From Alexandriicola marinus (GTDB lineage Bacteria; Pseudomonadota; Alphaproteobacteria; Rhodobacterales; Rhodobacteraceae): a DNA stretch of 64,000 nucleotides. Made by a program: the position numbers and the translations under genes. The notes beneath the pieces are model-generated. The model was not told where the DNA came from. It searched no databases and worked only from the letters and a program-made list of their open reading frames with translations. Shown here piece after piece: positions 33,539 to 43,205 of the stretch (the stretch's first letter is position 1; every line of letters starts with the position of its first letter). The stretch covers positions 682,001-746,000 of the forward strand of contig NZ_RBVZ01000001.1 of assembly GCF_004000435.1 (NCBI RefSeq). Reading direction: 5' to 3'.

Positions 33539-34318
33539 TCAGGCGTCGAGGTCGATCCAGACAGGCACGTGATCGGATGGCTTTTCGCCGCCGCGCACTG
33601 CTGCCTCGATCCAGCAATCGCGCATGATGTCGGCCGCCTGCGGGGTAAGCAGCATGTGATCGATGCGAATGCCGTCATTCCTGTCCCATGCGCCGGCCTG
33701 ATAATCCCAGTAGGAATAATGGCCCGGACCCTGTTTGCAGGCGCGGAATGCCTCGGTGAAGCCGAGGTTGACGATCCGGCGGAATGCCGCCCGCGATTCG
33801 GGCAGGAACAGCGCATCTTTGGTCCATGCGTCGGGGCGGGCCGCATCCTCCGCCATGGGAATGATGTTGTAATCGCCGGCCATGATCGCGGGCTCTTCGG
33901 CCTCCAGCAGATCGGCCGCGCGCGATTTCAGCCGCTCCATCCACGCAAGTTTGTAGTCGTATTTCGGCCCCGGCGCCGGGTTGCCGTTGGGCAGGTAGAG
34001 GCAACACAGCCGCACGGCCCGATCGCCCACTACCGTGGCCTCGATCCAGCGGGCCTGCACGTCCTCGTCATCGCCGGGCAAGCCCCGGCTCACATCCTCG
34101 AGCGGCAGTTTCGACAGGATCGCAACCCCGTTGAAGCCCTTCTGCCCATGGGTTTCGACGTTATAGCCCCGGTCTTCGAACATCTCGCGGGGGAACGCCT
34201 CGTCGACGGACTTAATCTCCTGAAGGAGCGCCACGTCGGGGGCGGAATTATCCAGCCAGTCGGTCAAGGCCCCGATCCGGGCCTTGACCCCATTGATGTT
34301 GAACGTCGCGATCTTCAT
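33539..34318 (-). CDS. xth: exodeoxyribonuclease III / AP endonuclease (Xth)
   Basis: A 259-residue ExoIII-type enzyme of base excision repair. Motifs: ATFNINGV (residues 4-11), LLQEIKS with the metal Glu, CLYLPNGNP, MAGDYNIIP (catalytic Asp/Asn), DGIRIDHML and SDHVPVW with the catalytic His. Downstream of the FKBP gene on the same strand with a 63-base gap. Confidence 0.95.
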   Translation of the reverse strand: MKIATFNINGVKARIGALTDWLDNSAPDVALLQEIKSVDEAFPREMFEDRGYNVETHGQKGFNGVAILSKLPLEDVSRGLPGDDEDVQARWIEATVVGDRAVRLCCLYLPNGNPAPGPKYDYKLAWMERLKSRAADLLEAEEPAIMAGDYNIIPMAEDAARPDAWTKDALFLPESRAAFRRIVNLGFTEAFRACKQGPGHYSYWDYQAGAWDRNDGIRIDHMLLTPQAADIMRDCWIEAAVRGGEKPSDHVPVWIDLDA

Positions 34319-34381
34319 GGCCGTCTCCCGTTTTGCGGCAGACTAGCCGTTCGCGGCCCGGGCACAAGCGGCCCGGTGTGA

Positions 34382-34810
34382 TCAGGCGATTTCGACCAAC
34401 TCGACGTTGAAGGTTAGGTCCTTGCCGGCCAGCGGATGGTTGGCGTCAAGCACGACCTTGTCCTCGGTCACCTCGGCCACCGTCACGGCCATGGCGCGTC
34501 CTGTCTGGTCCTGCACCTGAAGCGCGGTTCCCAGATCGAGCGGGATGTGGTCGGGGATTTGCGCCCGCTCGACCGTTTGCATGGCTTCGGGGTTCACCGG
34601 GCCATAGGCTTCGTCACAGGGGACGGTCACGGTCTTGCTTTCGCCGACCTGCATCCCGGGCATCGCCTTGTCGAGGCCGGGGATGATGTCACCCGAGCCC
34701 ACGGTGAATTCGAGCGGGTCACGGCCCTGCGAACTGTCAAAGGTCGTTCCGTCACTCAGGGTGCCGGTATAGTGAATACGTACGGTGTCTCCCGCTTTGG
34801 CTGCGGTCAT
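34382..34810 (-). CDS. FKBP-type peptidyl-prolyl isomerase (SlyD-like)
   Basis: A 142-residue cytosolic FKBP: DTVRIHYTGTLSDGTTFDSS at the start, PGLDKAMPGMQVGESKTV, and the inserted flap domain (about 70-120) of SlyD proteins. It lacks the histidine-rich SlyD tail. Likely folding helper. Lies between erpA and xth. Confidence 0.92.
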   Translation of the reverse strand: MTAAKAGDTVRIHYTGTLSDGTTFDSSQGRDPLEFTVGSGDIIPGLDKAMPGMQVGESKTVTVPCDEAYGPVNPEAMQTVERAQIPDHIPLDLGTALQVQDQTGRAMAVTVAEVTEDKVVLDANHPLAGKDLTFNVELVEIA

Positions 34811-34943
34811 ATGTCTCTCCGAATATCAGGGGGGTGAATTTCGAGGCCGCGTTCAGCGCGGGTTCTCGGTGATAGCCCATAGTAACGCGCTCAGACGCGC
34901 TGTCTACCGGGCAGGGGCGGGCTGCGGTAGTCGCGCCCGTCGA

Positions 34944-35270
34944 TCAGATGGAAAACGACGTGCCGCAGCCGCAAGAACTGGTCGCGTTGGGATTGTCGAT
35001 CACGAATCGCGCGCCGATCAGCTCTTGCGTGAAGTCGATCGTCGCATTGGCCAGGAAGGGCAGGGACACGCTGTCGATCACGACCTTTTCGCCCGCGCCT
35101 TCGAGCACGAGATCGTCGTCCTTGGGCTGGTCAAGGTCGATTTCATACTGAAAACCGGAACAGCCGCCGCCTTCGACGGCCACGCGCAGCACTTTGCCAT
35201 CGGCAGAGGCGCCGATTTCAGCCAGTCGGGCGAATGCCCGGTCAGTCACCTTGGGGGGGAGCGTCAACAT
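34944..35270 (-). CDS. erpA: iron-sulfur cluster insertion protein (ErpA/IscA type)
   Basis: A 108-residue HesB/IscA-family carrier. Cysteines C37 (GGGCSGF), C100 and C102 (SSCGCG) have the canonical spacing and bind the cluster delivered to apo-proteins. The start at 35270 follows a G-rich ribosome site; a longer frame upstream is unconserved in character. Divergent from dgt. Confidence 0.92.
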   Translation of the reverse strand: MLTLPPKVTDRAFARLAEIGASADGKVLRVAVEGGGCSGFQYEIDLDQPKDDDLVLEGAGEKVVIDSVSLPFLANATIDFTQELIGARFVIDNPNATSSCGCGTSFSI

Positions 35271-35301
35271 GGATCGGCCCTTACCGTTTTGGTTCAGTTC
35301 A

Positions 35302-35330
35302 CATATAGGAAAGTCAGGCTGATCCGACAA
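35302..35330 (-). promoter_or_regulatory. putative erpA promoter
   Basis: On the minus strand TTGTCG and TATATG are separated by 17 bases, 32 to 60 bases upstream of the erpA ATG. A good sigma-70-type arrangement in the divergent erpA/dgt gap. Confidence 0.55.
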
Positions 35331-35376
35331 GCGTCGCAAAAGACGCGGGACAAGAAACCAAAGGCGAGGCAACGCC

Positions 35377-36549
35377 ATGACAGCGGTCTATGCATGTGAC
35401 CCGGGCTCGGCCCGGGGCCGGCTTCATCCCGAGCAGGAAAGCCGATTTCGGTCTCCGTTTCAAAGGGATCGCGACCGGATCATCCATGCGAGCGCCTTTC
35501 GCAGGCTCAAGCACAAAACGCAGGTCTTCATCGAACACGAGGGCGATTATTTCCGCACGCGTCTGACCCATTCCATCGAGGTGGCGCAGGTCGCACGCAC
35601 GGTAGCCGCAGCCCTTGGCCTCAATGTCGAACTGACCGAAGCCGTGGCGCTGGCCCATGATCTGGGCCATCCGCCCTTCGGCCATACCGGAGAAGAGGCG
35701 CTCAATGCCCTGATGCGCCCCTATGGCGGGTTCGATCACAACGCGCAGGCGATCCGCATCGTCACCTCGCTTGAACGCCATTACGCCGATTTTGACGGAT
35801 TGAACCTCACGTGGGAAACGCTCGAAGGCATCGCCAAGCACAATGGCCCGGTGCCCGAGCCGATCCCCTATGCGCTGGCCGATTACAACGCGCGCCACGA
35901 TCTGGAACTTCACACCCATGCCAGCGCCGAGGCGCAGGTCGCGGCCCTGTCGGATGACATCGCCTACAATCACCATGATCTGCATGACGGGCTGAGGGCC
36001 GAGTTGTTCTCGACCGATGAACTGGCCGATCTGCCGGTTCTGAAAGGCTGCTTTGCCGAGGTCGACAGGATCTATCCCGGCCTGAACTACTATCGCCGCC
36101 GGCACGAGGCGCTGCGCCGGTTCTTCGGCATCCTTGTCGAGGACGTGATCGACCTTGCGCAGGAGCGTTTCGCGCGCGCGGCCCCGGAATCCGTCGATGA
36201 TGTGCGTCACGCCGGACATATGATGATCAGGTTTTCCGATGGGTTATGGGCCGATCTTAAAGTGATCCGCGAGTTTCTGTTCTACCGCATGTACCGTGCC
36301 CCGGTGGTCGTCACGATGCGCGAACAGGTGACCGAGATCGTCGAGGACCTGTTCCCCCTGTTCATGGAACGGCCCGAGGAATTGCCTAAGCAATGGCGCA
36401 AGGACGTGGCCGACGCGACCAGCGATCTCGCGCTTGCGCGGATCGTGGCGGATTACATCGCGGGCATGACCGACCGCTTTGCCATTCAGGAGCACACCCG
36501 TCTGTGCGGTGGCCGGATCACCGCCAAGGGAATACTCGACGGCGGGTGA
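35377..36549 (+). CDS. dgt: deoxyguanosinetriphosphate triphosphohydrolase-like protein (Dgt)
   Basis: A 390-residue HD-domain dNTPase: RLTHSIEVAQVART near 62-75 holds the first His, LAHDLGHPPFGHTGE near 92-106 the HD pair, and ALSDDIAYNHHD near 190 a further Asp. It cleaves dNTPs to nucleosides and triphosphate, tuning the pool. RSPFQRDRDRIIHASAFRRLKHKTQV is the type-2 dGTPase signature. Confidence 0.94.
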   Translation: MTAVYACDPGSARGRLHPEQESRFRSPFQRDRDRIIHASAFRRLKHKTQVFIEHEGDYFRTRLTHSIEVAQVARTVAAALGLNVELTEAVALAHDLGHPPFGHTGEEALNALMRPYGGFDHNAQAIRIVTSLERHYADFDGLNLTWETLEGIAKHNGPVPEPIPYALADYNARHDLELHTHASAEAQVAALSDDIAYNHHDLHDGLRAELFSTDELADLPVLKGCFAEVDRIYPGLNYYRRRHEALRRFFGILVEDVIDLAQERFARAAPESVDDVRHAGHMMIRFSDGLWADLKVIREFLFYRMYRAPVVVTMREQVTEIVEDLFPLFMERPEELPKQWRKDVADATSDLALARIVADYIAGMTDRFAIQEHTRLCGGRITAKGILDGG

Positions 36550-36584
36550 GGCGCGGTCCGGGCCAATTGCGCCAATCGGACCGG

Positions 36585-37586
36585 TCAGGACCCGCTGTCA
36601 TCCTCTGCCACACGGCCCGGGCGATCGGTCCGCCGCCACCTGATCGCGACGAGGCCCGCCAGTGTCAGAACGGCGATCGCGACGCCCGCGCCGGTGCGCA
36701 ATTGTGTGCCCCGGGCGAGCGCCGCCCGTATCTCGGCAAAGTTCGTCGGCATCGCGTCCGAGCGGAACTGGTCGAAGACCGGCGCCATGCCCGGGGTCAG
36801 ATAGGCCATCGCCCCGAGGATCAGCACCGCGTGAAGCCATTGGATCTGTGCCGCGATCCGGGGACGGCGTCGATGTGCCGCCAGCATCAGAAGCGGCAGG
36901 GCCACGAAGGCGGGCCGCAGGTCGATGCGCTGTCCGGCATCGGCGGCCAGAAGGCCAAGGCCCGTCAGGGTCGCCACGATGGCCGCGATCGCATAGGCGC
37001 CGCCCGGTTGTTCGGCCTCTGCCATCTGAAGCGCCAGCATCAGCAACACGATCAGCGCGGGCAGGGTCAGAAGCGACAGGGCCGCGATCTCGCCCGTCGC
37101 GGCGGCCGTGGCCAGCAGCACAAGCGTCGCGGCGGTGGTGATGCGGACAAGCCACCTGTCGGGTGTGCTGTCTTCGCGGGCAAAAAGGCAGGCTGCCCCG
37201 ATCAGTGCGAGGCCAAGGAAACTGCCCAGCCGCAGAAACGGCAGGTTGCCGCGCAGGGCGTCAAAGGGGTCAACAAGGCCCTCGGGCACAAGCCCCGTCA
37301 CGCGCGGATCGAGTGTTGCGGCGGCAAGCGCGAGGCACAGAACCGAAAGCCCGATACCCAGCGCCGCGAAACCCGGCCGACCCGCCACGGCGAAAATCCA
37401 TGCCACGGCCATCAGCGCCATCGCTGCCCCGGTCTGGGTGTTGCCCCATCCCAGCGCCAGATCGACCGCCCAGCCCATCTGATCCAGATCGGGCAGATCA
37501 AGGCGGGGCAGGGCCAGGGCCGCAAGGCTTGTCGCGCCCCACAAGAGCGCAAAAAGCCAGAAGAGGAGGGAGCTGAGGGTCGTCAA
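36585..37586 (-). CDS. multi-pass membrane protein of unknown function
   Basis: A 333-residue protein with about nine hydrophobic helices spaced over the full length, interrupted by short polar loops (for example DLPDLDQMG and LDPRVTGLVPEGLVDPFD). No transporter or enzyme motif was recognised. The start used is TTG, because it includes the first helix; the next in-frame ATG would delete it. It converges on dgt and is divergent from argS, a conserved neighbourhood that gives no functional hint. Confidence 0.68.
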   Translation of the reverse strand: MTTLSSLLFWLFALLWGATSLAALALPRLDLPDLDQMGWAVDLALGWGNTQTGAAMALMAVAWIFAVAGRPGFAALGIGLSVLCLALAAATLDPRVTGLVPEGLVDPFDALRGNLPFLRLGSFLGLALIGAACLFAREDSTPDRWLVRITTAATLVLLATAAATGEIAALSLLTLPALIVLLMLALQMAEAEQPGGAYAIAAIVATLTGLGLLAADAGQRIDLRPAFVALPLLMLAAHRRRPRIAAQIQWLHAVLILGAMAYLTPGMAPVFDQFRSDAMPTNFAEIRAALARGTQLRTGAGVAIAVLTLAGLVAIRWRRTDRPGRVAEDDSGS

Positions 37587-37610
37587 GGGTCGAATACTCC
37601 GAGGGTCGCA

Positions 37611-37638
37611 TTGACCTAGCCCGCGCGCATGTTAAACG
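37611..37638 (+). promoter_or_regulatory. putative argS promoter
   Basis: TTGACC and TAAACG with a 16-base spacer lie about 48-75 bases upstream of the argS ATG at 37686. The upstream in-frame ATG at 37629 lies inside this promoter, which supports the later start. Confidence 0.5.
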
Positions 37639-37685
37639 CAAATCTCAGTCCGAAAACAGCCCAGAGCGGCAAGGGAACCCCGATC

Positions 37686-39428
37686 ATGAACCTCTTTGCA
37701 GATATCCGCGATCTTGTCCTCGATTGTCTCGACGGGCTGGTGCGCGACGGTCGTCTGCCCGAGGGGCTCGAGACGGGCAATGTCGCGGTCGAGCCGCCCC
37801 GCGATCCGGGCCACGGTGACATGGCCACGAATGCCGCGATGGTTCTGGCCAAGCCCGCGGGCATGAAGCCGCGCGATATCGCCGACATGCTGGCCGAGGC
37901 GCTGCGCGCCGATCCCCGCATCACCGAGGCGACGGTCGCGGGGCCCGGCTTTCTGAACCTGAGGCTGGATGCCGCCCGCTGGCAGGACGTCGTGCGCGCC
38001 GCGCTGAGCGATCCGACCTATGGCCGGTCCTCCATGGGGGCCGGGCAGAAGGTTAATGTCGAATATGTCTCGGCCAACCCGACGGGGCCGCTGCATGTGG
38101 GCCATACGCGTGGTGCCGTCTTCGGCGATGCGCTGGCCTCGCTTCTGGATTACGCGGGCCATGACGTCACGCGCGAATATTACATCAACGACGGCGGCGC
38201 GCAGGTCGATGTTCTCGCGCGGTCCGTCTATCTGCGCTACCTTGAGGCGCATGGCCACGAGGTCGAGTTTCCCGACGGCACCTATCCCGGCGACTACCTC
38301 ATCGAAGTGGGCGAGGCGCTGAAGGCCAAGGTCGGCGATGCCTATCTGGGCAAGGACGAAGACGAGTGGCTGATCCCCGTCCGCGAATTCGCCACCGAGG
38401 CGATGATGGACCTGATCCGCGGCGATCTGGCCGCACTCGGTGTCGAGATGGATGTCTTCTATTCGGAAAAGTCGCTTTACGGCACCGGCCGGATCGAGGC
38501 CGCGATCGACGATCTGCGGTCCAAGGGCTTGATCTACAAGGGCACGCTCGAGCCGCCGAAGGGCAAGATGCCCGAGGATTGGGAGCCGCGGGAGCAGACG
38601 CTCTTCCGCTCCACCGCGCATGGCGACGACGTGGACAGGCCGATCATGAAATCCGATGGCGCCTGGACCTATTTCGCCCCGGATATCGCCTATCATTACG
38701 ACAAGATCAGCCGGGGTTTCGATCAGCTGATCGACATCTTCGGCGCCGATCACGGCGGCTATGTCAAGCGGATGAAGGCCGCCGTCTCTGCGCTGTCGGA
38801 CGGAAAGACGCCGCTCGACATCAAGCTGACCCAGCTTGTGCGCCTGTTCCGCGACGGAGAGCCGTTCAAGATGTCCAAGCGGGCGGGCAATTTCGTGACG
38901 CTGCGCGACGTGGTCGATCAGGTGGGCTCCGACGTGACCCGGTTCCACATGCTGACCCGCAAGAACGACGCACCTCTGGATTTCGATTTCGCCAAGGTGA
39001 CCGAGCAGTCCAAGGACAACCCGGTTTTCTATGTGCAATATGCCCATGCGCGGGTGCAATCGGTGCTGCGCAAGGCGGTCGAGGCCGGGATCGCGGTTGA
39101 TGAGGCGACGCTGGCCTCGGCGCAACTTGGCCGGCTGGATCACGAGGCGGAACTGAACCTGATGAAGGTTCTTGCCGAATGGCCCCGTCTGGTCGAGATC
39201 GCGGCCCGCACCCATGAGCCGCACAGAATCGCCTTCTATCTTTATGATCTTGCATCGAATTTCCACGCCTTGTGGAACCGCGGCAACGAAGAACCCGGCC
39301 TGCGGTTCCTGCAGGAAGGTGACTCGGATGCCACACAGGCGAAAATCGCGCTCGCGCGGGCCACTGCCGTTGTGATTTCGCACGGTTTGGGTATCCTTGG
39401 CGTCACTCCGGTCGACGAGATGCGCTGA
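37686..39428 (+). CDS. argS: arginyl-tRNA synthetase
   Basis: A 580-residue class I synthetase. Motifs: [23 protein letters not shown] near 120-142 with HVGH for the HIGH signature, the KMSKRAGNF loop near 395-403, and C-terminal DALR-type anticodon-binding domain. AAGGGA precedes the ATG. It charges tRNA-Arg. Confidence 0.96.
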   Translation: MNLFADIRDLVLDCLDGLVRDGRLPEGLETGNVAVEPPRDPGHGDMATNAAMVLAKPAGMKPRDIADMLAEALRADPRITEATVAGPGFLNLRLDAARWQDVVRAALSDPTYGRSSMGAGQKVNVEYVSANPTGPLHVGHTRGAVFGDALASLLDYAGHDVTREYYINDGGAQVDVLARSVYLRYLEAHGHEVEFPDGTYPGDYLIEVGEALKAKVGDAYLGKDEDEWLIPVREFATEAMMDLIRGDLAALGVEMDVFYSEKSLYGTGRIEAAIDDLRSKGLIYKGTLEPPKGKMPEDWEPREQTLFRSTAHGDDVDRPIMKSDGAWTYFAPDIAYHYDKISRGFDQLIDIFGADHGGYVKRMKAAVSALSDGKTPLDIKLTQLVRLFRDGEPFKMSKRAGNFVTLRDVVDQVGSDVTRFHMLTRKNDAPLDFDFAKVTEQSKDNPVFYVQYAHARVQSVLRKAVEAGIAVDEATLASAQLGRLDHEAELNLMKVLAEWPRLVEIAARTHEPHRIAFYLYDLASNFHALWNRGNEEPGLRFLQEGDSDATQAKIALARATAVVISHGLGILGVTPVDEMR

Positions 39429-39524
39429 AGCGCACGATCGGGCTTTTGCCCGGACCGGACATAGAGGCAAGGCAAGAGACCCCGGCGCGGGGCAATCTCG
39501 CGTGGTCGGGGCAGTGAGGCAGAC

Positions 39525-40595
39525 ATGGCAGAAGTGACGCAAGAACCCGCATACGGGTCCGGCGCCACGTCCGGAACCGCGATCGGCTCCCGGGCGGGTA
39601 TGGCTGTGCAGGTAACGGGTGCGGTGATGTCCCTGGCGCTCCTGGCCGGGATGGGTGTCTGGGGATACAAGCTCGTGATGCGTGACGTGAACGGCATCCC
39701 CGTGGTTCGCGCGATGGACGGCCCGATGCGGCAGGCGCCAGAGAACCCCGGCGGAGAGCTGGCGCTTCATACCGGGCTTGCGGTGAACGAAGTCGCCGCG
39801 CAGGGCGAGGCCGCCCCGCCCGAGGAAACACTGGTTCTGGCGCCCGCGACGCCGGATCTGACCGAAGAAGACCTACTTGTGCAACCCACTGCCGAGGCCG
39901 GCGAATACCTGCCGGAGGATTTGGATCTGGCGGGGACCGCACCCATCGCGGAGGAGCCCCAGCCGATCATACTGGCACGCCCCGAAGATGCGGTCATGAG
40001 CACCGAAGACATCCTTGCTCTGGCCGATCAGATCGCCGCCGGGGCGGAACCGCTGACGGATCTGTCCTCTGACCCGGTCGTGGCCGAGACCGCACCGGCC
40101 GAAAATCCATTGGCCGATGCTGTCAGTGCGGCCGTGGCCGAACTCGTCCCCGAGGCGCCGGAGCCCGAGCCGCAGGACACCGAGCTTGCGGTGGCAGATG
40201 TGCCCGATCCGGGCGAGGGTCTGGCCCGTGCGCTGCGCCCGCCATCCCGCCCGGCCGGTCTGACGTCGACCTCTGCCGCGACGCCCGCGGGCGAACCGGC
40301 GCAGGCCTCGCAATCCTTTGCGGTATCGACCGACGAGATCCCCGAAGGCACCGTTCTGGTCCAGCTGGGCGCCTTCGACAGCGTCGATCTTGCGGGCGGC
40401 GAATGGGTCGATCTGGCGGACCGGTTCGAGGATTTCATGGACGGACGGGACCGGCTGATCCAGGTCGCGACGAGTGGCGGACGCGACTTCTATCGCCTCA
40501 GGGCCACCGGTTTCGCCGATCTCGACGATGCGCGGCGGTTCTGTTCGGCGCTGGTCGCCGAGGACGCGCCCTGCATTCCGGTCGTGGTCCGGTAA
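39525..40595 (+). CDS. SPOR domain-containing membrane protein
   Basis: A 356-residue bitopic protein: one transmembrane helix (about residues 27-48, AVQVTGAVMSLALLAGMG), a long acidic, proline/alanine-rich periplasmic linker, and a C-terminal SPOR domain (about 270-356: VLVQLGAFDS, and RDFYRLRATGFADLDDARRFC). SPOR domains bind denuded peptidoglycan at division sites. Its stop overlaps the nagZ start (TAATG). Confidence 0.9.
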   Translation: MAEVTQEPAYGSGATSGTAIGSRAGMAVQVTGAVMSLALLAGMGVWGYKLVMRDVNGIPVVRAMDGPMRQAPENPGGELALHTGLAVNEVAAQGEAAPPEETLVLAPATPDLTEEDLLVQPTAEAGEYLPEDLDLAGTAPIAEEPQPIILARPEDAVMSTEDILALADQIAAGAEPLTDLSSDPVVAETAPAENPLADAVSAAVAELVPEAPEPEPQDTELAVADVPDPGEGLARALRPPSRPAGLTSTSAATPAGEPAQASQSFAVSTDEIPEGTVLVQLGAFDSVDLAGGEWVDLADRFEDFMDGRDRLIQVATSGGRDFYRLRATGFADLDDARRFCSALVAEDAPCIPVVVR

Positions 40596-41599
40596 TGACG
40601 GCGCAGGCCGCCGCGATCCTCGGCGTGTCCGGGCCCGAACTATTGGCCCGGGAGCGGGAGTTTCTGCGCGCGGCCGATCCGTGGGGCTTCATCCTGTTTG
40701 CGCGCAACGTCTCGGAGCCCGGGCAGCTGCGTGCCTTGTGCGCGGACCTGCGGGAGGCCGTAGGCCGCGACGCCCCGATCATGATCGATCAGGAAGGTGG
40801 CCGTGTGCAGCGGATGCGCGCGCCCCATTGGCGGGAATTTCTGCCCGCGCTGGACCAGATGGCGCGGGCCCGCGATCCGATGCGGGCGCATTGGGTCCGC
40901 AACCGGCTGATCGCGCATGAGCTGCACCAGGTTGGCATCGACGTGAATGCGGCCCCGCTGGCCGATCTGGTCGAGGAGGCGACCCATCCCGTTCTTCTCA
41001 ACCGGCTTTACGGGCGCGACATCTCAACGGTGGTCGAGGCCGCGCGCAGCTGCGCCGCGGCCTTTCTCGATGGGGGCGTCCTGCCGGTTCTCAAGCATAT
41101 TCCCGGTTATGGCCGGGCCTCGGTCGACAGCCACCTCGATCTGCCGCGCGTCAGCGCCGGTCGCGCGGAACTGGCGGCCCGGGACTTTGCCCCCTTTCAC
41201 GCCCTGCGTGACATGGCGATGGGAATGACCGCCCATATCGTGATGGAGGCCATCGACCCGGATCGCCCGGCCACCGTCTCCCCGTTCGTGATGCAGGTCA
41301 TCCGCGAGGAGATCGGCTTTGACGGGCTGATCATGACCGACGACATCTCGATGGAGGCGCTGTCGGGAACCGTCGCGGACCGGACGGCCGACGCCATCAC
41401 CGCAGGCTGCGATATCGTCCTGCACTGCAACGGCAAACTGGCCGAGATGGAGACAGTGATCGATTCCGCAGGGGCTCTGTCCGATGCCGCGCAAGGCCGG
41501 GCCGACCGCGCCCTGACCGAGCGGCGCGCCCCGCGCGCCGTTGACATCGCGGCGCTGGACGCCGAACTTGAGGCGCTTGTGACCGCGGATGTGACATGA
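40595..41599 (+). CDS. nagZ: beta-N-acetylhexosaminidase NagZ
   Basis: A 334-residue family 3 glycosidase of muropeptide recycling. Motifs: IMIDQEGGRVQRM near 64-76, VLPVLKHIPGYGRASVDSHLD near 165-185 (KH and SHLD), and LIMTDDISMEAL near 245 with the catalytic Asp. The ATG is the first after the SPOR stop. Stop overlaps scpA (ATGA). Confidence 0.94.
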   Translation: MTAQAAAILGVSGPELLAREREFLRAADPWGFILFARNVSEPGQLRALCADLREAVGRDAPIMIDQEGGRVQRMRAPHWREFLPALDQMARARDPMRAHWVRNRLIAHELHQVGIDVNAAPLADLVEEATHPVLLNRLYGRDISTVVEAARSCAAAFLDGGVLPVLKHIPGYGRASVDSHLDLPRVSAGRAELAARDFAPFHALRDMAMGMTAHIVMEAIDPDRPATVSPFVMQVIREEIGFDGLIMTDDISMEALSGTVADRTADAITAGCDIVLHCNGKLAEMETVIDSAGALSDAAQGRADRALTERRAPRAVDIAALDAELEALVTADVT

Positions 41600-42393
41600 C
41601 CGACGCCGATGGGTTCGACCAGACCCCGACCAGCCTGACCGAGCGCCTTGCCGCAGAGGCGCTGATCGTCGATGTCGACGGCTTCGAAGGTCCGCTTGAC
41701 CTGTTGCTGACGCTGGGCCGGACGCAGAAGGTCGATCTGCGCCAGATCTCCATCCTGCAACTGGCCGAACAATACCTGTCCTTCGTCGAAGAGGCCCGGT
41801 CGCTGAGGATCGAGCTGGCGGCGGATTACCTCGTCATGGCGGCATGGCTCGCCTTTCTGAAATCGCGTCTTCTGCTGCCGCCCGACCCCGAAGAGGAGGG
41901 CCCCTCGGGCGAAGAACTGGCCGCGCATCTGGCCTTTCAGCTGGAACGGCTGTCGGCGATGCGGGAATCGGCGGCCAAGCTGATGGCGCGCGACCAGAAG
42001 GGCCGGGATTTCTTTGCCCGTGGCGTGACCGAAGACGTCGCCAGCGTGCGGCGCATCAGCTACACGGCCTCGCTTCTCGACCTGATGCAGGCCTATGCCC
42101 GGCTGCGCACCAAGGACGATTTCCGCCCCTACGTGATGGACCGGGTCGAGGTGATGACCCTCGAACAGGCGCTGGAGCGGATGCGGGGCCTTATCGGATA
42201 TGCGGGCGACTGGATCGATATCTCGTCCTACATGCCGGAAGGCTGGGGCGCGACCGGCACGCGCCGCCGCTCGGCCACTGCGGCGAACTTCGCGGCCAGC
42301 CTGGAATTGGTCAAGGAAGGCCGCGCCGAGATTCGGCAGGGCGACATCTTTGCCCCGATCTACATCCGAAAGAAGGCACGCGACGATGGCTGA
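41596..42393 (+). CDS. scpA: segregation and condensation protein A (kleisin)
   Basis: A 265-residue kleisin subunit of the SMC-ScpAB complex. VDGFEGPLDLLLTL near 28-41, then QKVDLRQISILQLAEQYLSF, is the ScpA N-terminal signature, followed by ADYLVMAAWLAFLKSRLLLP. Overlaps nagZ by four bases and scpB by eight. Confidence 0.94.
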   Translation: MTDADGFDQTPTSLTERLAAEALIVDVDGFEGPLDLLLTLGRTQKVDLRQISILQLAEQYLSFVEEARSLRIELAADYLVMAAWLAFLKSRLLLPPDPEEEGPSGEELAAHLAFQLERLSAMRESAAKLMARDQKGRDFFARGVTEDVASVRRISYTASLLDLMQAYARLRTKDDFRPYVMDRVEVMTLEQALERMRGLIGYAGDWIDISSYMPEGWGATGTRRRSATAANFAASLELVKEGRAEIRQGDIFAPIYIRKKARDDG

Positions 42394-43039
42394 GGATCAG
42401 GAGCCACAGGAAGAAAGCCTCTTCACCGCGCCGCCCATGGCCGAACAGGAACGCATGGTCGAGGCGATCCTGTTCGCCACCGCGGAGCCGGTGACGATCC
42501 GCGAGCTGACCGGGCGGATGCCCCATGGCTGCGACCCGGCCGAGGCGCTGGTCCATCTGCGCAAACGATATGAGGGCCGCGGGGTCAGCGTGATGAAGAT
42601 CGGGGACGCCTGGGCGATCCGCACGGCGCCCGATCTGGGCTTCCTGATGCAACGCGAAAAGGTCGAGACCCGCAAGCTCAGCCGTGCCGCGATCGAGACG
42701 CTGGCCATCATCGCCTATCACCAGCCCGTCACCCGCGCCGAGATCGAAGAGATTCGCGGCGTCAGCGTGAGCCGGGGCACGATCGACCAATTGCTTGAAA
42801 TGGAATGGATCCGCTTTGGCCGGCGCAAGATGACGCCCGGCCGGCCCGTGACCTTTGTCGTCACCGAAGGGTTCCTCGATCATTTCGGTCTCGAGACGGC
42901 CCGCGATCTGCCCGGGCTCAAGGAACTGCGCTCGGCCGGGCTTCTGGACAACAGGCCACCGCCCGGACACGGGCTCGACGATGACGAGGGGGATGAAGAC
43001 AGTGATGGGAGCCAGCCGCCGCTCTTTGACGAGGATTAG
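42386..43039 (+). CDS. scpB: segregation and condensation protein B
   Basis: A 217-residue double winged-helix partner of ScpA. MVEAILFATAEPVTIRELTGRM near 24-45 and RAAIETLAIIAYHQPVTRAEIEEIRGV near 100-126 are characteristic. The C-terminus is an acidic tail (DDDEGDEDSDG). Start at 42386 lies inside scpA (ATGGCTGA overlap). Confidence 0.94.
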   Translation: MAEDQEPQEESLFTAPPMAEQERMVEAILFATAEPVTIRELTGRMPHGCDPAEALVHLRKRYEGRGVSVMKIGDAWAIRTAPDLGFLMQREKVETRKLSRAAIETLAIIAYHQPVTRAEIEEIRGVSVSRGTIDQLLEMEWIRFGRRKMTPGRPVTFVVTEGFLDHFGLETARDLPGLKELRSAGLLDNRPPPGHGLDDDEGDEDSDGSQPPLFDED

Positions 43040-43041
43040 CG

Positions 43042-43197
43042 ATGCTGAAATTCTTTCTGACCTTCATCGCCCGGCTTCTGGCCCGGTTCCTGTGGATCGG
43101 GGTCGGCTTTGCCGTCGTCGCGATCTTTGGGCGGGGGCAGCGGGCGCGGCAGATCAAGACCTCGCTGATGGTGCTGCGCAAGCTGGGCCGGTTCTAG
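43042..43197 (+). CDS. small basic membrane-associated protein (51 aa)
   Basis: ATG two bases after the scpB stop encodes 51 residues: a hydrophobic N-terminal half (LKFFLTFIARLLARFLWIGVGFAVVAIF, positions 2-29) and an arginine-lysine-rich end (RGQRARQIKTSLMVLRKLGRF). The spacing implies co-expression with scpAB. Function unknown. In relatives, tat genes often follow scpB; none is present here. Confidence 0.7.
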   Translation: MLKFFLTFIARLLARFLWIGVGFAVVAIFGRGQRARQIKTSLMVLRKLGRF

Positions 43198-43205
43198 ACC
43201 CGCGT

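Noticed and set aside
39432-39460. Rho-independent terminator after argS (CGGGC-TTTT-GCCCG)
   Set aside because: The stem is only five pairs and is not followed by a T-run.
37632-39770. Minus-strand frame of about 712 codons opposite argS
   Set aside because: argS on the plus strand has HVGH and KMSK motifs; the opposite frame has no recognisable domain and follows the GC-rich mirror pattern.
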